Below are positions 24,001-35,180 of a stretch of DNA of 64,000 bases, piece by piece. The notes beneath the pieces are model-generated. The model was not told the DNA's origin, made no database searches, and was given only the letters and a program-made list of their open reading frames with translations. The DNA lies in assembly GCA_028641055.1 (NCBI GenBank), contig CM054057.1, positions 720,932,310 to 720,996,309 on the forward strand. The letters run 5' to 3'. Numbering within the stretch: position 1 is the stretch's first letter; each line of letters starts with the position of its first letter. The DNA is from Alopecurus myosuroides. Lineage: Eukaryota; Streptophyta; Magnoliopsida; Poales; Poaceae. Made by a program: the position numbers and the translations under genes.

Positions 24001-25944
24001 TTATTTTGATGCAACCATTAAATTGACATGCATCATCTTTGATTGTGCACAATGCCATGATAATGATTGTTTATATTTCTGCCTTGTTTGTTTGCTTCTT
24101 CTCGGATACACGACGACGCTGAGACCGACGATACTTACGACACCCCTTCTAAGGAGTTAGCTCAGTACCAGGCTACTGGGTTTGCAGGCAAGTTATCACT
24201 CACATGAACCACTGTGTTCCTTTCAACATTGACTACCGATACTTTCCGTTGTTCTTTCCTGCTAAGCCATAGTAGTAGTTGTTTCTGTTACGAACCCATC
24301 ACATGAATCCCTTAACCCTGATATTGCCTCACCTCCACTCCTATCACCCCTTTGGTTGAGCCAGTGTCTTACTAGCATGCTTAGGTTGTTTTGCTCGAGT
24401 CTGTTACCCGTTACTTTCAGTTATATTATTATGTATGGGGGCTCGATGTTTAATCAATCAATCATGCTAATGTTATTGTTAAATAATAATTTGATGATAA
24501 GGCACCGGCAGGAGGCCCTTTGTGGTTTTGAGGCCTGCTAGTGTCGACCCTAATAGGAAAAGGGTCTTGTCTACCGATCCATGATGAGCGCACTAACCGC
24601 ATATGGGAAGCGAGTATGGGCGCCCCCCTCAATTTGACTCGATTCGCATCTCGTCCAAATCGCCTCATTTAGTTCGGGTTTTCCATTTGCTGCATGCATG
24701 ATCTTGCGAGCCCTTGGTACCCGGGTGGAACTTTCGTAGTCGGCATATAGGGGGACACGTTCTTAGAGTGCTATGAGGGTCCATTTTCTTCTGGGCTCGA
24801 TTAGCCGTGCGCCCAAGGTTCTTTGGGCTTGATGCGAAGAAGAGTTGAGTTGTGTAGAGTACCTCGCTTGGTGGGTTAGCTCCCCATCTGGCGGGTTATT
24901 CTTGCGTGTACGGCTAAATTGGTGCAACCCTGCAGGGATAATCTTCTCGAGAAGCCGTGTTTTCCGCGGTTATGGATTACTTGGTGAAAGTACTGGCTAA
25001 CAAGTACTCAGGACAACTTAAACATAATGATCAAACATGTTACACCCACTGATTAATAACTTGACTAGTAATAGGTTGATGACACAATAACTTGATTCAT
25101 CCTTAATACAACTGTGTGAGTTATCCTCGGATTGCTTCTTTGGATAAGGGGCGATATCCAGGATGGGTTTGTTTGAAGTTATCTTTCAGTTGGTTACAAT
25201 ACTCGATCTTATCCCCTTTCTGTTAGTTGGAAGTTGTAGTTCTCTGTAGTTGGTTAGCGCAGCTAGTTGCAGCATCTTTTATATCCCCTTTCCTTCCGTT
25301 GAACCCAAAGCATCTGTGCTTGGTGTTGACGGGTTACACTTTGGTGAACTGTGAGTCTTGCTTGCCAGTACGTTTATGTACTGACCCCTTTGGGGCTGTG
25401 GTTTCCGCAGACCTACGTTTCCGAGGATCTACATGGTGGCTACTACGTGAAGTTTGACGAGGCTGCTGACGAGTAGATAGCGGACCCGGGCAGGATCCGA
25501 GGCTTCGTGGATGGGCTCCGTCTGTTTGTTTCCGGCCTCTTAGGCCTATTTGGATCTTGTCTGTACTCAGACACTTTGGATGCTTCCGCTGTGATGTACT
25601 GATGTATTGTTGGGGCATGTGCCCTCTGAATGAATGTATTTGCTATCTCTGCTCTAATGAGAGCCAATTTGTTTCAATCTTTTGTGTCGTAGAGATCTGT
25701 TGTGTTATCATTTGTTCAACGCCGTTGACGTACCATGTGTGAATGGTTTGAAGTACGTCAATGGTAGTGCCTTTGATCTCTAGTGGATAGTTTACATCGA
25801 CGATGGAATAGCAGGGCTTGTGTTGTCGCGCATAAGCGCAGGCCTACCACGAAGCTGGGACGTGGGAGCAGTTATGCCCCATAATCCAAGCACCTGCTAT
25901 CCAGTTCGGCCCGATGAGTATCCCCTAGAAATCAGGGTGCGACA
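21035..25944 (+). mobile_element. Probable 4.9-kb solo LTR inserted in the transposase gene
   Basis: Starts TGTAACATCCC, ends GGGTGCGACA (TG...CA). It is flanked by the 5-bp duplication GACAT at 21030-21034 and 25945-25949. There is no internal direct repeat of the ends, no primer-binding site and no gag/pol frame, so a single giant LTR is the best reading. Layout: AT-rich first kilobase, a C/T-rich promoter-like leader near 22060-22330, long AT-rich middle, then a mixed final 2 kb. This matches the layout of the opposite-strand solo LTR at 47471-50989 (TGTAACACCCC start). Triticeae LARD-type elements such as Sukkula have LTRs of this size; the family assignment is inference. Orientation was chosen from the TGTAACA end. 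Confidence 0.75.
22628..22815 (+). other. Two tRNA T-arm-like segments in the LTR
   Basis: At about 22643 a stem CTGGG/CCCAG surrounds ATCAAAT. At about 22796 GCAGGGTTCGATCCCCCTGC folds as a T-arm with a good B-box core (GGTTCGATCC). Both are preceded by gtgaggtg. No matching D-arm or anticodon arm was found, so neither is a tRNA gene; they look like two copies of a tRNA-derived 3' fragment. Confidence 0.35.
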
Positions 25945-26640
25945 GACATGCTCCAAACTCTCATAAGGGCCACAAAAGTGGGATGTAATGCAGGAGACAC
26001 GAGCGGTGATGGAATGAAACATGAGCCAAATGCATCTGCAAAGGCGTTCTACAAACTATTGGAAGAGGGAAAAACATCGTTGTACCCAGGTTGTGAGGAG
26101 GTCACAAAGATATCTTTCATTGTGAAGCTTTACCAAATCAAGTGCGTGTCTGGGATGACCAACAGAGCATGTGACTTAATGCTGCGGATGTTCACGGAGG
26201 TGCTGCCAAAGGGTCACTGCATTCCTACTAATCTCGCACAAGTAAGGAAGGTCATTCGAGAGTTTGGACTGGATTACAAGAAGATACACGCGTGCTATAA
26301 TGATTGTGTGCTATTCCGTAATGAGTATGCTGATGCCCAAGAATGCCCTGTCTGTCATACGTCTCGATAGAAATCAAGTCCAACCGTAGACAAAGCTGAT
26401 TCATTGATCCGTAAATCAAAGAAGCAAGTGCCACGGAAAGTTCTATGGTATTTCCCACTCATTCAAAGACTGCAAAGGCTGTACATGACAGAAGATATGT
26501 CAACTGATATGAAATGGCATAAGGAGAAACGTAAACACTACAAGAAATATGTCAACTAGTGACCATCTATCGGTGACTTCGAAAAAATTGGTCACATATC
26601 TGGAGCTAATTGTTTAAGGGGGTCTAAACTTGTACATGAG

Positions 26641-26783
26641 TTGGTCACAATCCAAATATCAGGTATTTGCTCCCTATTCTGCCCAGATAGAGACCAATTT
26701 AAATGGTCAAGTTGGTCACAATCCAAATATCAGGTATTTGCTCCCTATTCTGCCCAGATAGAGACCAATTTAAATGGTCATGT
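26641..26783 (+). repeat. 71-bp direct duplication in the CACTA subterminal region
   Basis: A block beginning ttggtcacaatccaaatatc at 26641 is repeated at 26712, almost identical, and each copy carries the ggtcac subterminal motif at both ends. Just right of it (26820-26920) a ggacccacaaat...gagctggcgcag segment is also doubled. Confidence 0.85.
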
Positions 26784-27289
26784 TGCCTCATATGTGATGC
26801 TTTTGCCTATGTGTCAAATGCTGGACCCACAAATACTGTGAGCTGGCGCAGCCAACTACCAACTCAGCGCTACCTCGCCTGGACCCACAAATGTGAGCTG
26901 GCGCAGCGCTACCTCGCCTAATTACGCAAAAACGGGGCAGCAGAGGGTTCGACCTCGCGCCCTCGCGCGTGTTCCATCGCTGCCAAACCACCAGGCCATC
27001 GCTCCGGTTGTGTTAATAGAGCCATCGCCGGCCCTATTACCGTATAACAAGTCGATGGGCCTTGGCCTGCCAAGGGAAAGAAGACGCAGGCTCCTGTCAT
27101 GGGCCTTGGCCTGCTCGCGGAGAGCAAAAACGAAGCGTATGGCCTGCCTTGTACGACCCGCGGCTGGGCAGATTTGGTCCGTTTTTTTTTCCTACTTTTT
27201 TTTCCTTTTCCGTTTTCTTTTATAGTTTTTTATTTTCAACTCCAATTTGAACAAAATAAATTTTCATTTTTTCGGTAAAAATGAACTAT

Positions 27290-30200
27290 GTCATTGTAGA
27301 ATATTAAGTAATGTTTTTAGCCAATGAAATACAGAGTCTATTTTTTTTGAAAATTTTGAAACTTGTATGCCGATTTCGAAATACGGTCAAAATGGGTGAC
27401 ATTACCGTTGGTATCTAGGTATTGAATTTTATGAAACAACTGACGTGTCTATGTTGAAATAGGTACTTGGGTAGCTAAAAATGATTTTTGCAAAAAATAA
27501 AGAGAAAACTACGAGGCACCTGTAGTTCAAATTTGCCCCGGTTTCAGCTGAATCGGCAGAAATTTGTCTTTTTCAAAGGAGGTGTATTTTGAGCTATTGA
27601 GATGCAGTAAGTTTGTTATTTGTAGATCAAACATGACATAATATATTTAGAATTTTAGTTTGTACATTTTTGCAACATATTTTGTGTATGTGCTTCACAA
27701 AACAAGCCAGTTTTGACACTCCGGGGATGGAAAATGGTATTTTTATTCAACGAAAAATAAAACTTTCTTCGTGAACATTGTTAGTTGTTCCAATACGCAT
27801 CTTTGTGTGAAATATGGTCACATTTAAAGAAACTATGCCACTGATGTGGCCAAAACATCCGTCATTTTGCCCGAAAGCCATGAATCTTCGTACGAGATAG
27901 CTCATTTCTGTGAACACATTTTCCACCAAATTGTCGTATTCCAAGTTTATTATTTTTTTTGGATACTAGGACATATATAACAACACCACGCGAAGATCTT
28001 GCATCTTTTCGAGTCTTTTTGAATTTTCTGGAATTTTCTAAGCCGGTTTCGGGAAACGGTCAAAACGGGGGACACGACCGTTCGTAGCTGGGCGTTGAAT
28101 ATTGAGAAACTCTTTTCATATCTATGTTGAAATAGGTACTTGGGTACCTAAAAATGATTTTTGCAAAAAATAAAGAGAAAACTACGAGGCACCTGTAGTT
28201 CAAATTTGCCCCGGTTTCAGCTGAATCGGCAGAAATTTGTCTTTTTCAAAGGAGGTGTATTTTGAGCTATTGAGATGCAGTAAGTTTGTTATTTGTAGAT
28301 CAAACATGACATAATATATTTAGAATTTTAGTTTGTACATTTTTGCAACATATTTTGTGTATGTGCTTCACAAAACAAGCCAGTTTTGACACTCCGGGGA
28401 TGGAAAATGGTATTTTTATTCAACGAAAAATAAAACTTTCTTCGTGAACATTGTTAGTTGTTCCAATATGCATCTTTGTGTGGAATATGGTCACATTTAA
28501 AGAAACTATGCCACTGATGTGGCCAAAACATCCGTCATTTCGCCCGAAAGCCATGAATCTTCGTACGAGATAGCTCATTTCTGTGAACATATTTTCCACC
28601 AAATTGTCGTATTCCAAGTTTTTTTTTGGATACTAGGACATATATAACAACACCACGCGAAGATCTTGCATCGTTTCGAGTCTTTTTGAATTTTCTGGAA
28701 TTTTCTAAGCCGGTTTCGGGAAACGGTCAAAACGGGGGACACGACCGTTCGTAGCTGGGCGTTGAATCTTGAGCAACTCTTTTCATATCTATGTTGAAAT
28801 AGGTACTTTTGTACCTAAAAATGATTTTTGCAAAAAATAAAGAGAAAACTACGAGGCACCTGTAGTTCAAATTTGCCCCGGTTTCAACTAAATCGGCAGA
28901 AATTTGTCTTTTTCAAAGGAGGTGTATTTTGAGCTATTGAGATGCAGTAAGTTTGTTATTTGTAGATCAAACATGACATAATATATTTAGAATTTTAGTT
29001 TGTACATTTTTGCAACATATTTTGTGTATGTGCTTCACAAAACAAGCCAGTTTTGACACTCCGGGGATGGAAAATGGTATTTTTATTCAACGAAAAATAA
29101 AACTTTCTTCGTGAACATTGTTAGTTGTTCCAATATGCATCTTTGTGTGGAATATGGTCACATTTAAAGAAACTATGCCACTGATGTGGCCAAAACATCC
29201 GTCATTTCGCCCGAAAGCCATGAATCTTCGTACGAGATAGCTCATTTCTGTGAACACATTTTCCACCAAATTGTCGTATTCCAAGTTTATTATTTTTTTT
29301 GGATACTAGGACATATATAACAACACCACGCGAAGATCTTGCATCGTTTCGAGTCTTTTTGAGTTTTCTGGAATTTTCTAAGCCGGTTTCGGGAAACGGT
29401 CAAAACGGGGGACACGACCGTTCGTAGCTGGGCGTTGAATCTTGAGCAACTCTTTTCATATCTATGTTGAAATAGGTACTTTTGTACCTAAAAATGATTT
29501 TTGCAAAAAATAAAGAGAAAACTACGAGGCACCTGTAGTTCAAATTTGCCCCGGTTTCAGCTGAATCGGCAGAAATTTGTCTTTTTCAAAGGAGGTGTAT
29601 TTTGAGCTATTGACATGCAGTAAGTTTGTTATTTGTAGATCAAACATGACATAATATATTAGAATTTTAGTTTGTACATTTTTGCAACATATTTTGTGTA
29701 TGTGCTTCACAAAACAAGCCAGTTTTGACACTCCGGGGATGGAAAATGGTATTTTTATTCAACGAAAAATAAAACTTTCTTCGTGAACATTGTTAGTTGT
29801 TCCAATATGCATCTTTGTGTTGAATATGGTCACATTTAAAGAAACTATGCCACTGATGTGGCCAAAACATCCGTCATTTCGCCCGAAAGCCATGAATCTT
29901 CGTACGAGATAGCTCATTTCTGTGAACACATTTTCCACCAAATTTTCGTATTCCAAGTTTATTATTTTTTTTGGATACTAGGACATATATAACAACACCA
30001 CGCGAAGATCTTGCATCGTTTTGAGTCTTTTTGAATTTTCTGGAATTTTCTAAGCCGGTTTCGGGAAACGGTCAAAACGGGGGACACGACCGTTCGTAGC
30101 TGGGCGTTGAATCTTGAGCAACTCTTTTCATATCTATGTTCAAATAGGTACTTGGGTACCTAAAAATGATTTTTGCAAAAAATAAAGAGAAAACTACGAG

Positions 30201-31135
30201 GCACCTGTAGTTCAAATTTGCCCCGGTTTCAGCTGAATCGGCAGAAATTTGTCTTTTTCAAAGGAGGTGTATTTTGAGCTATTGAGATGCAGTAATTTTG
30301 TTATTTGTAGATCAAACATGACATAATATATTTAGAATTTTAGTTTGTAGATTTTTGCAACATATTTTGTGTATGTGCTTCACAAAACAAGCCAGTTTTG
30401 ACACTCCGGGGATGGAAAATGGTATTTTTATTCAAGGAAAAATAAAACTTTCTTCGTGAACATTGTTAGTTGTTCCAATATGCATCTTTTTGTGGAATAT
30501 GGTCACATTTAAAGAAACTATGCCACTGATGTGGCCAAAAAATCCGTCATTTCGTCCGAAAGCCATGAATCTTCGTACGAGATAGCTCATTTCTGTGAAC
30601 ACATTTTCCACCAAATTATCGTATTCCAAGATTATTTTTTTTTTTGGATACTAGGACATATATAACAACACCACGCGAAGATCTTGCATCGTTTCGAGTC
30701 TTTTTGAATTTTCTGGAATTTTCTAAGCCGGTTTCGGGAAACGGTCAAAACGGGGGACACGACCGTTCGTAGCTGGGCGTTGAATCTTGAGCAACTCTTT
30801 GCATATCTATGTTGAAATAGGTACTTGGGTACCTAAAAATGATTTTTTTAAAAAAAGAAAGAGAAACTACGAGGCACCTGTAGTTCAAATTTGCCCCGGT
30901 TTCAGCTGAATCGGCGGGAATTTGTCTTTTCCCAAAGAGGTGGATGGAAAGCTTTTTAGAGGAAGTAATTTGATTTTTTGTAGATCAAATGTGGTTTAAT
31001 ACCTTCATATTTTTTTGTTGTAAAATTTTGCAACATATTTTTGGTAGATGCTTCACAAAAAAACCCGTTTTCGACACTCCGGAAATGGGAAATGGTAATT
31101 TTATTCAACGAAAAATAAAACTTTGAAATCATGAT
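27290..31135. repeat. ~670-bp tandem array, five full units with diverged edges
   Basis: The marker taaaaatgatttttgcaaaa recurs with its ATG at 27481 (one base changed upstream), 28154, 28821, 29494, 30166 and 30839, spacings of 667-673 bp. Inner units are near-identical. The first ~190 bp and last ~300 bp are clearly diverged versions of the same unit, the usual pattern for arrays homogenised by unequal exchange. Each unit keeps a 65-codon minus-strand frame (MEYDNLVEN… or a one-residue variant), but with such high identity this is not evidence of coding. Entirely inside the inner CACTA. Not recognised as a named satellite. Confidence 0.9.
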
Positions 31136-31179
31136 GTATTAATGACACTTCACAAATATGGAAATTTCATCGATCATAA

Positions 31180-32086
31180 GGGTGTGTTTGGGAGAGCTCT
31201 ACTTCACTCTACTCCACTCCACCTCTCTACTCCCATCCACCAAAAGACTCCAGAGCAGTAAATAAGTGTTTGGTTCACTAATTGCTTCCAGATTCGGATT
31301 TGAACAAGAAATTCCCGGACTGCCCTCATTTTTTTATTTACTTTTTTCTCCTACAAATCTGGTATTGTATACAATATGATGATTCGTTTCACGTGAGGAG
31401 AAAGGCAGTTAGCTTTTTTTTCACCATGGATGAACGTGACGTGTGATCGTGGTGAGGCTGCCATTGTTTTCTTTGATTGAACGTGACCTCCTGCAGAAGG
31501 AATCTGGCTTCAGGTAGGCGACGAATCCTGATTGCATATTAGCGTGGAGACGGTCTTCAACCGGATGCATCTGCATGAAAACAGCCACAACGGCGAGTCT
31601 CCAGTCTCGACGGCGGCCGGACGATCGGCGAGAAGCAAGGGGCGGCGGGGAAAGGATGACAAGCTGGGGAAGATGCAAGCAGCAGGCGACACAGAAACAT
31701 TAGCTCGGTGATCGCCGGGGCGGTTCAAGTGATGAGGGTCTTCACGGAGCTGCTGGCGACGGCGGCGGCGGCGGCGCGCCCTAGCGTTCTGTAATAGGGG
31801 AAGCCAATCAAGAGATTATTAAGGGAGGAAACAAAAAACGATTCGTTCTGGGCAACTAATTGGATGGCAATGGTGGGTAATATCACCAAAACTCTAGGGG
31901 CAGATCAGTTTCACGGGTGGCAGGACCTGGAGTGGAGCAGCCGGAGCACCTATTCCCTCGCTCCGATAAATTGTACATGCGGACGTCTCGGCTCCACTCC
32001 GCCTGCAGGGTGGAGTTTGTGCGTTTGGCGCAGCTCCAGCTGCTCCAGCTGTAAATTGGTAGAGCGGAGCTGTCCCAAACACACCC
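31180..32086. mobile_element. Harbinger-type (PIF) MITE-like element
   Basis: Inverted ends GGGTGTGTTTGGGA (left) and TCCCAAACACACCC (right, with one mismatch just inside), flanked by the 3-bp duplication TAA at 31177-31179 and 32087-32089. TAA/TTA target sites and such ends are typical of PIF/Harbinger MITEs. 907 bp, no transposase frame. It contains a GC-rich middle (31540-31790). Inserted inside the inner CACTA after the tandem array. Confidence 0.75.
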
Positions 32087-32189
32087 TAAATTTTCATAAA
32101 ATTTGAACAATATTTGGTGCCTCAAACTATTTAAAATATTTGCATCTATTTTCTACAATCTAATAAAAAAACCAACAGGCCAGGCAAGC

Positions 32190-32880
32190 CAGCAGCGGCC
32201 CAGGTAAGCCCATCTCCCACGGCCCAAAGTACAAGAGCTGAAGCACCATACCCGTCGGATTCTGATCCGACGGACGGGAGCGCGTGCATGCAGTATAAGC
32301 CAGCGCGTCGCCGCCTCCCCCCTCCCTTTCTCTAACCCTAACCCTAACTCGTCTCCAGATCCCCACCTCCGTCCTCTCCCATCGCCGCCCCTCCCTAGCT
32401 CCCTAGCTCGCACCGCCCCGACCCAGATCCCTGTCTGTGCGCGCTCACCTCCAATCTACTCGCCACGCCCCATCGATCCCATCGATCTCTGCATCTCTCC
32501 ACACTGTGGCGCTCATCGAGGGCTTCCTCATCGTCTCTGACCCTCGGTGGCGCGTCCGTGTTCGTCCTCGGGGCCGCGCCGACGGGGTACAGAGACGCCC
32601 GACGTCTACCCAGCGCTGCTGCAGGGAGGGGTCGTCTCCTCGTAGTACAGTGGAGGCCGTATTTCTGCGTTCCTCTCGACTGGCCGTCAGATCCCGGCTG
32701 CCGCGGCTTGCCGGCCTCCTCTGTGAGAGGACCCGACGGCAGGTGCGCCGTGGACACGCTGGGTCGGCCGCGCTGCTGCTGCTGCTGCTTTCTTCCCCGA
32801 CCACGGCCCCGAGCTCCGAGCGGTTCCTCCTCCCCGGCCGTCCTCGACTTCGCCTGTGAAACGTGAGACTAAATATCCCA
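32190..32880 (+). promoter_or_regulatory. Captured promoter and leader resembling a ribosomal-protein gene
   Basis: Contains GGCCCA site-II-type motifs (about 32197 and 32220), a TATA-like agtataagcc (about 32292), a telo-box run ctaaccctaaccctaac (32332-32348) and a C-rich leader, ending in a donor-like region near 32860. Site II plus telo-box is the usual promoter combination of plant ribosomal-protein genes. Since an S14 exon lies 0.7 kb downstream in the same orientation, I infer that this is the promoter end of the same captured gene. No S14 N-terminal coding exon was found between them. Confidence 0.45.
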
Positions 32881-33542
32881 TCTCCTTCCGTATGTGCTAC
32901 TGGCCGTGGCCGATTTTCTTGATTCCTAGATGGAAGCATGTCCGTGTAAATTTTGATTTGCGCAGCAGAGTGTCGATCTGTTGCTATGAATTCTGCTATG
33001 GTTCTCTTTTGCACCCTGCTGCTATACATCTTTAAGTTTTTTCTGGGATGAGAATGCACTGTCACATGCTTGATGTAGCTTTAGCATATACACACAACAC
33101 CACTTATTTTCATGTACTAGAGAGAACTATGTTGACATTATGTACTGCTACCTGATGTGTTTGAGAAGATTATGTGCTAGAGAACTATGCTGACATTATG
33201 CACTGCTATCTGATTTTCTATCAATGTCTGTCAATAGATACATGTGTTTGTAAAATATATAGACATTAATCAAATTGGGTATAGCAGAATGTGTATAAGT
33301 TGATAAAAGTTGGTCTTCCTTCCCTTCATACATGCGTTTCATCCCAACCTGTTACAAGTTGCATTATAAAATCAACGTTGAAAGCAAACATCTAGTTTTT
33401 TTGTGCTTGACAAATGTTCATGTTTTCATCTTGTGCTTCAGCTACCAGAATGAACCATCCAATGCACATTTTTTTTGATGGCTGGTGCCCATGTCCATTT
33501 TATTGCTGCAACTACACTGGAGAATTTGTCGCTTGTGATTAG

Positions 33543-33644
<102 letters not shown>

Positions 33645-35180
33645 ATGTCTTCGCCAGGCCATCTTTCATCTCCTATGGTTGGCAATCAAGAACTTGGTCC
33701 TTTATGTGGTCCTGCTGTTTCTGTGTTCATCATGAGGAGCTTTAATTTTTCCCTGTTGAGGATCATTTGATGTTAGTCGAACCTATGATGTTGCTTGGAT
33801 TCTGTTTTTGGTTCAGAAACCTGTCAGATTATGCGATAACTAGATTTTTCACTCTATGGAAACCGTGGAATGTAGTGATCTCTTGTGTCTTATCACTTTC
33901 AGTTCTTTTCTGCTGTTATATATGTTTTGTGTTCAATTCTCTCGGGGCAATTGCAACTTCTGTTGTTTCGTTGCAGATACATCTGTTTCTGCAAGCATTG
34001 ACACAATATGACATGTGCAGGGAGCTCCGCATCTGAGTCTTGACGGTCCTCAGCAGTATGGATTTGGGTCAAGGTACCAAGCAGCACCGCTGGTTCCTTT
34101 CTAGATGTGTGCTGCTGGTCTGAGTTTTGTGGAGAAGCTGGGCGAATCTGGCATCTCCTTGCTTGTACCGCTGTGGTAAGAACAGAATAGCACTCTCACT
34201 TGATGTGCATTGGTTGTTGTTCTTGCTGCATACCTGCTGCTGTTAATATCCAATTCTGGTATCACCAACTATTGTTTGCTAGATTAGAATTTGAGCATTA
34301 ATAGAATAAAAAAGGGATAGATTGAGTATATCTCCGTCAGCGGCGTGTGTGATCTAGGATGTGTAATTGGTAGTGCTAATGGTTAGTTATAATTGCCCTT
34401 GTTGTGATTTTTAGTTTTATTAGATAGTTGGTCATGCCCTTGTTGTGAGTTATCAGTGGTTTAATGTTCAGTATCCATTTCATATTGTACCTATCTGCAA
34501 GCTGTTCGATGATTTTCTGTAGCTTATATGTGCACATTTTGCTCTCTCAATGCATGACATGTTCTGCTGCTTACTGTAGGTGACATGTATACGTCATGAA
34601 CTCGAGATTTTGGGGCATGGAATCAATCTCGTTCACTTCAATGCTACAGCTGACATTAAAATCCATTTAAAGTGTGTTTTGTTCATTGTGTACTCTTTTG
34701 TAGGAGCATTTCCGTTCTATTCAGGGACCACCAAGCTGTGAAGCCAATTGTGAAGCTCGTGCAAAGACTGTCTGTTTTTCTGAAATATTGTAATAGTAGG
34801 TAGCCATATCTGGTTTGTAATAGACCATGTAGGGATCTAAATGGAAACATGTTTGACTGAATTACACATGTTCTATTTGAAATACTAAATTTGTATGTTA
34901 TTTGAGTACCTATGAAATGGAAATCTGGCTAGGCCACCCACATATGATATTTATTGACAAATTATGAAATTTCTGACATGTGGGACCCATTATGAGATTA
35001 GCATGACAAGTGGGACCAATCTGACTAATGGGTCCAGTGCCAACATAAAATGGCCGAAAATTTAAAATATGGAAGGCCTAGGCCCAAAAATTAAAATGGT
35101 CAAATTGTTGGGTTTGGCCTGTGTAAACTTCCAAAATTGAGACAATTATTGGGTAAGCCCATTTAGAAGGCTGGACTGGA
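33645..35180. other. 3' flank of captured gene and inner CACTA filler
   Basis: 33645-34100 is probably 3' UTR and flank carried with the S14 exon. 34100-34800 shows splice-like T-rich tracts but no frame I recognise. No further gene, RNA or repeat is supported. Confidence 0.35.

Noticed and set aside
27747..30629. Five similar 65-codon minus-strand frames (MEYDNLVEN…) as a gene family
   Set aside because: They sit at the same place in near-identical tandem units, so the shared frame follows from sequence identity. No start context, introns or known domain.
32332..32348. Interstitial telomere repeat
   Set aside because: Only about two and a half units and in a leader context; better read as a telo-box promoter motif.
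32437..33065. Arg/Ser-rich frames at 32437-33065 as coding exons
   Set aside because: GC-rich leader DNA with competing frames on both strands; none resembles S14 or another recognised protein.
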